From NCBI RefSeq assembly GCF_009737085.1, contig NZ_WOVL01000027.1:1-64000 (forward strand): a DNA stretch of 64,000 bases. The letters are read 5' to 3'. Made by a program: the position numbers and the translations under genes. This document shows, piece after piece, positions 51,680 through 59,373 of this stretch; position 1 is the stretch's first letter, and each line of letters begins with the position of its first letter. Under the pieces are notes generated by a model that worked only from the letters and a program-made list of their open reading frames with translations, ran no database searches and was not told the DNA's origin. This DNA comes from Paenibacillus sp. NEAU-GSW1. Its GTDB lineage: Bacteria > Bacillota > Bacilli > Paenibacillales > Paenibacillaceae.

Positions 51680-53137
51680 TCAACCGCCGTTTCCGGCTTC
51701 TCCGCTATTCGCTGCGCTATCGCCGGTTTCTGCACCTGCACCTGCACCTGCGCCCGAGCCGGCGTCTGCCTCGCCGCCCGATTCGTTCGGCTCAGCGCTT
51801 TCTCCTGCAGGCGCAGTTTCGCCTGCAGGAGGAGCGGTCGCTTCTCCTCCGCCTTCCGGAGTATCCGCTCCAGCTGGATCGGCGCCGGTGCTTACGGAGT
51901 TATCCGTAATGTCCAGCGTTACTTTCAAAACGGCCTCGGCGCTGCCCGCAAGCTGTACGAATCGCGGCAAGCTCGCTTGCACATTCATCGTATACGTGCC
52001 GGGAGCAACTCCGCTTAAATCGACCGACAGCAGCACGTCGCCAGTCTCCAGCGCATCCAGCACGTTTGGCGCGCCTACAACCTCAAATGAAGCAGTCCCG
52101 CCTTCAGGAGACGTAATATTGGCGCTTAGCCCTTCGCCAAGCCCATTAAGCTCGATCTGCCTGCTAATCGTTCTCGTCTCCGAGCTCACGATCGTCAGCT
52201 CGACGTTCACTTCCGTAGGCTCGACCAGCTTCACTCCGTCCGATGCTTCCAGTTTCACTTGATAAGTACCGGAACCTTTAATTTTCGAAAGGTCTATCGT
52301 CGCTCCTTTATACGACTCCATCGTATCAAGTAGCTTCTGCTCGCCATATACGGCAACTTTCTCGATCTCCGGCTTTACCGCCGATACGCTTAACCCTTCC
52401 GGCAAGCTGCCTGTAAAGCCAATTTGCAGCGGCAGCATCTTGAAAGGCGGAGTAACCGGGAGCGTTACCGCAACGGTTTCCGGCTTTATAACCGAGTGCT
52501 CCATCGGTTTGCCTTCCGTATCATACACGACGATTTTCGCCTTTTTCTCCTCAATCGGCTTTTCGGCTCCTTCAACGCTTAGCGTGATGCTGACAGACCC
52601 GACATGCGACATCTCTTCTTTCGGGAGCGTAACCTCAACCTGGCTGTTGCCCTCATTCGCAAATATAGGAGTGCCTGTTATATACCCTTTCGCAGGTGTC
52701 CCCTTCGTTATGACCCCAAGGTCGAATAGTTTCGTCTGTATTTCCACAAGCTCAACCGTCACCGTTGTCGGCGACATTTCCACGAGCTCGATGCCTTTTG
52801 GCAGCTTATACGACAGCGGCACGGTATGCTCGCCCGCCTCCAAACCGCTCACATCGACGTTCAGCACAATATCATCGTCCTTCAGCGCCAATAGATTGGC
52901 TCGCTTGCCTTCCACAACGACGCGAACGACCGTCGGCTCCAGCTTGACAAGCGCATAGAACTCATCGTCCAGGCCGATCGGAACGACCGACTGCGCCTCA
53001 TAGGCTTTCGTATCAACGTTGGACGTTACCGTTGCCGGAGTTTTCTCCGGGTCAAAATGAACAACCGCCCACAACAGCAGCGCAATAATGACCGACAGCA
53101 CTTTCAGCGCGGTCGGATGGCTAAGCCATTTATCCAT
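51680..53137 (-). CDS. cdaR: CdaR, YbbR-domain regulator of diadenylate cyclase
   Basis: Protein of 485 residues. One N-terminal helix (ALKVLSVIIALLLWAVVHF) anchors four extracellular YbbR repeats, each with a strand such as VEGKRANLLAL or VYGEQKLLDTM. The last 65 residues are low complexity (Gly, Ala, Glu, Pro), encoded in part by hexanucleotide repeats tgcacc at 51731-51748. It overlaps cdaA by 8 bases. The tail is longer than usual for the family. Confidence 0.94.
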   Translation of the reverse strand: MDKWLSHPTALKVLSVIIALLLWAVVHFDPEKTPATVTSNVDTKAYEAQSVVPIGLDDEFYALVKLEPTVVRVVVEGKRANLLALKDDDIVLNVDVSGLEAGEHTVPLSYKLPKGIELVEMSPTTVTVELVEIQTKLFDLGVITKGTPAKGYITGTPIFANEGNSQVEVTLPKEEMSHVGSVSITLSVEGAEKPIEEKKAKIVVYDTEGKPMEHSVIKPETVAVTLPVTPPFKMLPLQIGFTGSLPEGLSVSAVKPEIEKVAVYGEQKLLDTMESYKGATIDLSKIKGSGTYQVKLEASDGVKLVEPTEVNVELTIVSSETRTISRQIELNGLGEGLSANITSPEGGTASFEVVGAPNVLDALETGDVLLSVDLSGVAPGTYTMNVQASLPRFVQLAGSAEAVLKVTLDITDNSVSTGADPAGADTPEGGGEATAPPAGETAPAGESAEPNESGGEADAGSGAGAGAGAETGDSAANSGEAGNGG

Positions 53138-53975
53138 TGCTGCGGCCTCCTTTCCGCTTCAGGAAAGACGAGACGGAAGCGCGTTCCTTGGATGATTCCT
53201 TCTGCTTCGGCGTCAGCTCCTCGAACAGCTTCGAGATAAGCGATTCCTCATTAATATCGCGTACGATCATACCATTTAATGCAAGCGATACTTGCCCGGT
53301 TTCTTCGGACACGATGACGGCGATCGCATCGCTTACTTCACTGACGCCGATTGCCGCGCGGTGACGCGTGCCAAGCTCTTTGCTGATGAACGGATTTTCC
53401 GATAACGGCAAATAACAGCCGGCCGCCATAATCTGATTGCTGCGAATAATGACCGCTCCGTCATGCAACGGCGTATTCGGCGTAAAAATATTGCTCAGCA
53501 GCTCCGATGTGATTTTCGACTCCATCATGATGCCGGACTCGATCATTTCATTGATCCCTGTCGTCCGCTCGAATACAATTAACGCGCCAATCTTGCGCTT
53601 CGACATGAAGAGCACCGAACGCATGACGGCGTCGATCATGTCGCTGATAACATCCTTCTCGATCGAGGACGTCCGGGCAAACAGCTTGCCTCGTCCAAGC
53701 TGCTCCAGCGCTCGCCGCAGCTCTGGCTGGAAAATAATGAGCACCGAAACGACGCCAAACGTGAACATCTGGTTCATCAGCCACTTGAGCGTGTACAGAT
53801 TGAACCAGGTGCTAATCGCCCATGTCGCAACAAGCACGAGAATGCCCTTCAATAACTGAACAGCTCTCGTTCCGCGTACGATCATAATCAATTTATAGAT
53901 GATAAAGCTGACAATGCCTATGTCGATGATGTCCTTAACCCAGTCATTCCAATTCAAATCGGTAAAGTAACTCAT
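53130..53975 (-). CDS. cdaA: Diadenylate cyclase CdaA
   Basis: Membrane-bound enzyme of 281 residues making cyclic-di-AMP from two ATP. Three helices lie in the first 90 residues. The DAC domain has the LHDGAVII and GTRHRAAIG motifs that bind ATP and metal. Start ATG 53975 with GGGGG ahead of it; the TTG at 53993 would overlap the ribosome site. Confidence 0.96.
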   Translation of the reverse strand: MSYFTDLNWNDWVKDIIDIGIVSFIIYKLIMIVRGTRAVQLLKGILVLVATWAISTWFNLYTLKWLMNQMFTFGVVSVLIIFQPELRRALEQLGRGKLFARTSSIEKDVISDMIDAVMRSVLFMSKRKIGALIVFERTTGINEMIESGIMMESKITSELLSNIFTPNTPLHDGAVIIRSNQIMAAGCYLPLSENPFISKELGTRHRAAIGVSEVSDAIAVIVSEETGQVSLALNGMIVRDINEESLISKLFEELTPKQKESSKERASVSSFLKRKGGRSNG

Positions 53976-54071
53976 ATGCAAACCCCCAAACAACCGACAG
54001 CAACTATTTTTCTAAAAATTTGCGCGGTAGCAACCTTATTGTTTTCTAGAATTGGGTTTGGAAATCCTTTT

Positions 54072-54110
54072 TTTAAAATAAAAAATAACCGCCTCCCTTT
54101 CCAGGGAGGC
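54072..54110 (-). terminator. Terminator of the sigW-rsiW operon
   Basis: gcctccct (54091-54098) and agggaggc (54103-54110) form a perfect stem with a 4-nt loop. On the minus strand TTATTTTTTATTTT follows. It is 10 bases after rsiW and shows that cdaA has its own promoter in 53976-54071. Confidence 0.92.
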
Positions 54111-54119
54111 AGTCTGCGA

Positions 54120-54770
54120 TTAAGAGGCCAATCCGCTGAACGTCTGTGTCACTTTGTACCAGAACCAGTCCAGCGCTTGGTCAATTTCGCGCTGCTGGCC
54201 AGTGATATATCCGGTCGATGCCAGATTGAGCGAGCCGTCAATAACAGTTACGTTTCCTTCCACTTCGCCTCGTACATCGGCCTTGCCGTTCTCAACGATC
54301 AAATTGCCTTTGACGTGAACGCCCTCAGGCACGGTTACAGTATCGCCTTCAATAACGACCTGCTGGAGAACTTCTCCTTCTCCCGATACGACCAGCTTGG
54401 AGTCTTGCTCCCACATCGACACGAAGCTTCCGAGCATCACCAGCACGAATACGGCCGCAACGGCTAAGCCAGGATATTTATACAGGTAGCGCAATGCGCC
54501 GCGACGGCGCTGCTGCGGAATTTTCCCCTGCGGCAACTGCGCCATAATTCGTTCCGTCAGCTTCGCTGAAGCTGCCTTGTCGTAGCCGGTAATGACAGGT
54601 GCGTGCTCTCTGGCGCTGAACATCAACGCTTCGGTTCGCTCCAGCTGTTCATAGCGGGCCATGCACGAAGGACATGAGCGTAAATGATTTTGTAGTTGCT
54701 GCGCATCCTCGCGCGGCAGATCGCCGTCCAAATAATCATGCATCCATATGATGGCGACGTTGCATTCCAT
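54120..54770 (-). CDS. rsiW: Anti-sigma-W factor RsiW
   Basis: Protein of 216 residues. The zinc-binding anti-sigma motif HLRSCPSC is at about residue 30, one helix (AVAAVFVLVMLGSF) is near 110, and an extracellular tail resembles an adhesin/bactofilin-like beta helix (VHVKGNLIVENGKADVRGEVEGNVTVIDG). It sequesters SigW until cleaved under envelope stress. ATG 54770 with AAAGGA 9 bases upstream. Confidence 0.92.
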   Translation of the reverse strand: MECNVAIIWMHDYLDGDLPREDAQQLQNHLRSCPSCMARYEQLERTEALMFSAREHAPVITGYDKAASAKLTERIMAQLPQGKIPQQRRRGALRYLYKYPGLAVAAVFVLVMLGSFVSMWEQDSKLVVSGEGEVLQQVVIEGDTVTVPEGVHVKGNLIVENGKADVRGEVEGNVTVIDGSLNLASTGYITGQQREIDQALDWFWYKVTQTFSGLAS

Positions 54771-54981
54771 GGCAGCCAGTCCTTTCTTTCGTTTGTTCAG
54801 TTCAAGCATGAATCACATATCACATATTAATCACTGTTCGCGCTTCGGCTTCGCCATCTAATGGACCTCAAAACCGTCCGCGCTTTGCGCATAGTTCTTT
54901 CTCATTAGTAGGATACGTTGCGCCGAACAGGATGTTTCACTTTTTTATAGATGAGGCCAAATTGTTTGTCCCTAAACTTGC

Positions 54982-55548
54982 TTACAGCTTATGCTCTAAC
55001 TTTTTGCGCAAAAATTCCCTGCCCCGATGGACTCGCGTTTTGATCGTCGTTACCGGCATATCGAGCACATCGCTAATTTCCTGAAGCGACAGCTCCTGAA
55101 TATAACGCAGCATCATGACTGTCTTGTACTTCGGAGCCAGCGATTCGATCGCCTCGTGGATAATGCGCTGCGTCTCCGACAGCAGCATCTCCGACTCGGG
55201 CGTGCGGTTATCGCTTGGAATCATCGAATAGCCGTCCAGCCCTTCATGCTCGGAAGATTCCGCATCAAGGGAATAGGTCGGCTTCCGTTTGCGCAGCCGG
55301 TCGATACACAGATTCGTCGCAATCCGATAGATCCATGTCGAAAATTTAAGCGACTCGTCGTAACGCTCTAAATTTTTATGGACGCGCAGAAACGTTTCCT
55401 GAACGACGTCCTCCGCCTCTTGGCGGTTATTCAGCATGCGGTAGGCCATATGGAACAGTTTGTCCTGATACAGCTCCACAAGCTCTGCAAACGCCCGCTG
55501 ATCGCCTTTCAACGCTAATTTGGCGAGTCGGGCCTCCAATAAATTCAC
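54982..55548 (-). CDS. sigW: ECF sigma factor SigW
   Basis: Sigma factor of 188 residues. Region 2 (YRMLNNRQEAEDVVQETFLR, then STWIYRIATNLCIDRLRKRK) and region 4 (YIQELSLQEISDVL, TTIKTRVHRGREFLRKKL) are complete. GTG 55548 lies a few bases after GGAGGAG, which overlaps the stop of the EamA gene. The open frame extends to 56109 inside that gene but the extra part is not protein-like. It directs the cell-envelope stress response with RsiW. 54771-54981 holds no gene. Confidence 0.95.
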   Translation of the reverse strand: MNLLEARLAKLALKGDQRAFAELVELYQDKLFHMAYRMLNNRQEAEDVVQETFLRVHKNLERYDESLKFSTWIYRIATNLCIDRLRKRKPTYSLDAESSEHEGLDGYSMIPSDNRTPESEMLLSETQRIIHEAIESLAPKYKTVMMLRYIQELSLQEISDVLDMPVTTIKTRVHRGREFLRKKLEHKL

Positions 55549-55550
55549 GA

Positions 55551-56483
55551 TTACTCCTCCAACCCTTCCGTTTGAACGGTTTGCTTGCGCGAGCCGTATT
55601 CTGCCGCGGCAATGCCGCATAGAATGAGCGCCATGCCCGCCCCAGTCACCGGCGTGATCGGTTCGCCGAGAATCAGCCATGCGCTGATTGCCGCAAAAGG
55701 CAGTTCCAACGCGCCTAACAACGAAGCAAGCCCGCTTCCGATTCGCGGTATGCCGGCATTGAAAAACAGCGCCGGAAACGCCTGACCGAGCAAGCCAAGC
55801 GCGATTCCCCAACCAAGCAGCGTCCATTCCGCAGCCAGGCCGTCGCCGGCCGATTTGTAGCCAAACAGCAGCGCGATACATACGAAGCCGGCAGTCATCA
55901 TGATCGCCGATTTCATTACCGGATCGTAATCCGACTTTACCTTGCCCGTCAGCAGCAAAAACAAGCTGTATGTAACAGCGGAAGCAAGCCCGTACCATAC
56001 GCCGCTCCAATCGAGGGCGTCCAATGCGCCCCGGTCCAGCAAGCCTGCGGCCAGCACCGTTCCGGTCATTGCCAGCACAATTGCCGCCCATTGGGTGGCG
56101 GCAGGCCATCTTTTATGCCATAAACATTCTAGTAAAATCGTAATCCACATAAATTGAAAAAGCAAGACAATAGAGAAAGAAGCATCCAACCGTTCCAACG
56201 TTTGGTTATAAAACACAGTCGTCATGCATAGGCCAAAAATGCCAATGAATGAAAGCTGCGTCCACTGCTTCAGGTCAAAACGATTGTATCGCCAGCGAGC
56301 CGGCCGCAGCAGCATGAGCAGCCACAAGAGCGCGCCTCCCGCTCCCGTCTGGTGAACGGTTAATTGCTCGAAACGGAAACCTCCGTTGTATGCCAGCTTT
56401 AAGAGCGGCGACATTACGCCATAGCATGCGGCGCCGCCCGCCACGAGCAGCACGGCTAACCAGTAGCCGGAAGTTTTGTTCAT
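55551..56483 (-). CDS. EamA/DMT-family transporter
   Basis: Membrane protein of 310 residues with ten predicted helices arranged as two EamA halves. The second half opens GVWYGLASAVTYSLFLL and ends in LGEPITPVTGAGMALILCG, the usual EamA motif. The substrate is unknown. It lies two bases upstream of sigW on the same strand with a promoter ahead of it, so sigW is probably read partly from this gene's promoter. Confidence 0.88.
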   Translation of the reverse strand: MNKTSGYWLAVLLVAGGAACYGVMSPLLKLAYNGGFRFEQLTVHQTGAGGALLWLLMLLRPARWRYNRFDLKQWTQLSFIGIFGLCMTTVFYNQTLERLDASFSIVLLFQFMWITILLECLWHKRWPAATQWAAIVLAMTGTVLAAGLLDRGALDALDWSGVWYGLASAVTYSLFLLLTGKVKSDYDPVMKSAIMMTAGFVCIALLFGYKSAGDGLAAEWTLLGWGIALGLLGQAFPALFFNAGIPRIGSGLASLLGALELPFAAISAWLILGEPITPVTGAGMALILCGIAAAEYGSRKQTVQTEGLEE

Positions 56484-56515
56484 TTGAGCGCATTGCCTCC
56501 ATTCGTATCGGAACC

Positions 56516-56545
56516 ATTATATACGTTTTTGGCTGGGTATGGCAA
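56516..56545 (-). promoter_or_regulatory. Vegetative promoter of the EamA-sigW-rsiW unit
   Basis: On the minus strand -35 TTGCCA (56545-56540), an 18-base spacer and a perfect -10 TATAAT (56521-56516). Confidence 0.65.
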
Positions 56546-56605
56546 AAAATAATGGCGCCCCTCGCGCTGTATGCACTTGCCGCCAGATTCCCCTAGTTGC
56601 CCACT

Positions 56606-56677
56606 TTAGGCTCATTTGAGCCTAATATCTTCTGATCTCACCTGACGGCGGGGCATATTAGGCTCATTTGAGCTTAA
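56606..56677. repeat. Pair of 20-bp palindromes
   Basis: ttaggctcatttgagcctaa at 56606-56625 is a palindrome (9-bp arms, TT centre). It recurs with one change at 56658-56677, 52 bases on. Neither copy has a T tract. They lie between the EamA promoter and the htrA terminator. Confidence 0.75.
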
Positions 56678-56714
56678 TTGGTGCGGTTGGCGGGGCTAGA
56701 CTCGCTGCAGACGC

Positions 56715-56745
56715 AAAACCGTCTCGCTGGCTGCGAGACGGTTTT
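56715..56745 (-). terminator. Terminator of the htrA gene
   Basis: aaaaccgtctcgc (56715-56727) pairs perfectly with gcgagacggtttt (56733-56745), 5-nt loop. It lies 5 bases after the stop codon. Confidence 0.88.
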
Positions 56746-56750
56746 TGCTT

Positions 56751-57935
56751 TTATAGCGTGTTGGCGCCCATAATCGTATTCAGCACCTCTTGAATCGTGC
56801 CTGTCGGAATGGCAAAGCCGATGCCCTGCGCCTCCGAGTTGACCGCCGTGTTAATGCCGATGACTTCTCCGCTTGCATTCAATAGCGGACCGCCCGAATT
56901 ACCGGGATTGATCGAGGCGTCCGTCTGCAGCAGATGCTCGTATACATGCTCGCCCGATTCGTCGGCAATGGTAATCGGACGTTCTTTGGCGCTCAGCACG
57001 CCAACCGTCATCGTATGGTCAAAACCGTAAGGATTGCCTATGGCAATTACCCAATCGCCAATAGCGCTGTCATCCGAGTTGCCGATCGGAAGCGTCGAGA
57101 ACTCGTCCGTTCCTTCGATTTTGAGCACAGCCAAATCCTGTTCCGCGTCGGAACCGACAACCGTTGCCACGAACGGCTCGTCATAGCCCTCAACCGTTAC
57201 TTTCACTTGCGCCGCGTCGGCGATCACATGCTCGTTGGTCAGAATATAACCGGATTTGTCAAAAATAAAGCCAGTCCCCGAACCGCTCAGCTGCAAATTC
57301 GAAGTGTCTATGCCCTCGCTTTGCGAATTCGATTCCGATTGCGGCGCTCCTTGCTCCTGACTGCCGCCTTCGCCTGTACCGTTGCGGCCCTTGCCGAACT
57401 GCTGCTGCGGCGTCTGTCCGCCAAAGAACTGCCAATAGTCGCTGCCTCTGCCGGCCGTCTGCTGCGGCTCCGTATAGTTCTCAATTTTAACGACAGCCGG
57501 CGACGCCTCGGCATAAATATCCGAGATGCTCTGATCCACGCTTGCAGAAGCGGTTTTCACGCCTGCATCTTGACTGCTTGAGGCTGCGTTGCTCGCCGTT
57601 TGCGAAACGATTGCCGTTTCTTCCCCATCGCCTGTAAATAAATTGTTGCGATCCGCCGCATACATAAAACCGCCAATAACGATCGCGCCGGCGAGAAACG
57701 CGGCGAGAACCGTTTTGGCCGACGTCGCCCTCGCCCGTTTTCCAACTCTCGCTCCGATTGCTCCGCCTTCCGCCGCGCCGACTTCAAACATTTCAAGCTG
57801 CTTCTCGTATGTCGATTGCAGATCTGCTGTGGAGCGAGGGCTTGGCCCGTACGTATAAGTTACTTCTTTATTTGCGCCTGTGCCGTTTGTACCGTTCATA
57901 TTTTCATTATTGTGATTGGATTTATCGTTTATCAT
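56751..57935 (-). CDS. HtrA/DegP-type membrane serine protease without PDZ domain
   Basis: Protein of 394 residues. A cytoplasmic N-terminus of about 70 residues is followed by one helix (TVLAAFLAGAIVIGGFMYAA), then a trypsin-like domain outside the cell. The catalytic triad is His in LTNEHVIAD, Asp in EQDLAVLKI and Ser in NPGNSGGPLL. The protein ends right after GIGFAIPTGTIQEVLNTI, where relatives continue into a PDZ domain, and a terminator follows at once. It likely degrades misfolded exported proteins. The 150 bases before it hold no other gene. Confidence 0.9.
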   Translation of the reverse strand: MINDKSNHNNENMNGTNGTGANKEVTYTYGPSPRSTADLQSTYEKQLEMFEVGAAEGGAIGARVGKRARATSAKTVLAAFLAGAIVIGGFMYAADRNNLFTGDGEETAIVSQTASNAASSSQDAGVKTASASVDQSISDIYAEASPAVVKIENYTEPQQTAGRGSDYWQFFGGQTPQQQFGKGRNGTGEGGSQEQGAPQSESNSQSEGIDTSNLQLSGSGTGFIFDKSGYILTNEHVIADAAQVKVTVEGYDEPFVATVVGSDAEQDLAVLKIEGTDEFSTLPIGNSDDSAIGDWVIAIGNPYGFDHTMTVGVLSAKERPITIADESGEHVYEHLLQTDASINPGNSGGPLLNASGEVIGINTAVNSEAQGIGFAIPTGTIQEVLNTIMGANTL

Positions 57936-58087
57936 AATGTCCTCCTCCGACAGCTTGGCAGCGTCCGCCTCGCTGAATCGTTGTTGTTTGCTTCGATGTA
58001 TTCATCATGAAGGATGAGCCTTAAAGCAAACTTAAGAGGACTATAAAGGAACATAAATGTTGCAACTCTTGGCTAACTCACGGCCAA

Positions 58088-59209
58088 CTACAGCTGAACA
58101 ATCTCTCCAGCCTTATAATTCGACGCCGCCTCGCAGAAACGCTGCGGTTCGTCCGCCGACAAATAAATCGTTCGCACCTCTCTCTGCAGGAACAAAAATC
58201 CTTCTACGCGAACCTGCCGTCTCAGCATGATCCGCACATTAGGCGAGCCCAGCGACGCGCTGGCCGCTAACTTGCGATCCTCTGCTGTCAGCTCATATCC
58301 CGCTTTAGAGTACTCCACGGACTCTATATCCGCCCATTTCAAATCCGCCTGCAATCGCAAACCATACCGCAAACGGATATGCTTACGGTTCATTCGAATC
58401 GGCTGCAGCACGGCCGCTCTTGTGTCTGCCCACAGCAATATAAGCAGCCAAATTTCCGAAACGGTCAAAATCCAGGCGGCTATCGGCGACCACATCGCCA
58501 GCAGCAAGTGGGCGACGATCGATTCCAGCACTAATATTTTCGTCGCGATCGCTGCCATGAGCACTTGATTCGTCTCTTTATGGTAGGTGAACACTGCATC
58601 GGATGCATCTGCATCTGCATCTACATCTGCATCTGCCGCTGCCGTCGTCGACACAGCCGCCGCTTTCTGCGAAACCTCTCTGCGAGCGCCCCACGAAAAA
58701 AAGAAGTAGTAGAACATACTGGCATCATGCAGAAGCAGCGATGCGAGCTTGCCCTCCCCGATCACATCCTTGAATGCCATCCGAATCGCTTCGCCTGTAT
58801 TCGGCTCAACCGCCCTCAATTGCCGGAACCGTCTAATGACGCGTACAAGCAGCCGAATTTCATAAAAAATAATCGCCGCCTCCACGCCCATCACAAGCAG
58901 CTCAAGAGGCCAGATCGCATGCCATGCAGTTTGCTTTAACGTATGCGGCAAAACCAGCCAAGCGGCAACGCCGCCAAGCACCGGCAACGGAAGAACCGCT
59001 TTCCATTTGCGCGTACGCTCCGACTTGCGAACAACTAGAAACCAATAGAAGAACGGAATGACGAGCATGAAGTCAAACAACACGGCATATGCCAGCAGTT
59101 GATCCGCCGCTCCCAATCGAACGACTGCGCTATCTACGCCAATGATTAGCAATGCGACTGCAGCAAACCGCCAATACGAGGAATGAGTAAGCTTGAACCG
59201 TGACACCAT
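58088..59209 (-). CDS. Unrecognised multi-helix membrane protein
   Basis: Protein of 373 residues. There are four helices in the N-terminal half (about 15-135), two around 230-275, and a soluble C-terminal domain of about 90 residues that resembles PH-like (bPH) domains: IRLRYGLRLQADLKWADIES is typical. Between the helix groups is an acidic Ala/Asp-rich linker encoded by a hexanucleotide repeat (58605-58634). ATG 59209 with GGGAGG ahead is preferred over TTG 59215. The function is unknown. Confidence 0.75.
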   Translation of the reverse strand: MVSRFKLTHSSYWRFAAVALLIIGVDSAVVRLGAADQLLAYAVLFDFMLVIPFFYWFLVVRKSERTRKWKAVLPLPVLGGVAAWLVLPHTLKQTAWHAIWPLELLVMGVEAAIIFYEIRLLVRVIRRFRQLRAVEPNTGEAIRMAFKDVIGEGKLASLLLHDASMFYYFFFSWGARREVSQKAAAVSTTAAADADVDADADASDAVFTYHKETNQVLMAAIATKILVLESIVAHLLLAMWSPIAAWILTVSEIWLLILLWADTRAAVLQPIRMNRKHIRLRYGLRLQADLKWADIESVEYSKAGYELTAEDRKLAASASLGSPNVRIMLRRQVRVEGFLFLQREVRTIYLSADEPQRFCEAASNYKAGEIVQL

Positions 59210-59308
59210 AAGCAAACGACCTCCCGCTCATAATAAAAACAAAGGATATACTTCTAGTATACGGCACCGCGAAATGGAAACCGAGTGACATATTTGGAGA
59301 TATTTCAA

Positions 59309-59353
59309 CAAAAAAAAGGCTGCCTCCAGTCCATTTCGGAACGGAGACAGCCT
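59309..59353 (-). terminator. Terminator of ppc
   Basis: aggctgcctcc (59317-59327) pairs with ggagacagcct (59343-59353) with one mismatch; eight T follow on the minus strand. Confidence 0.9.
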
Positions 59354-59373
59354 CTTCAATTTCTATATACGCA

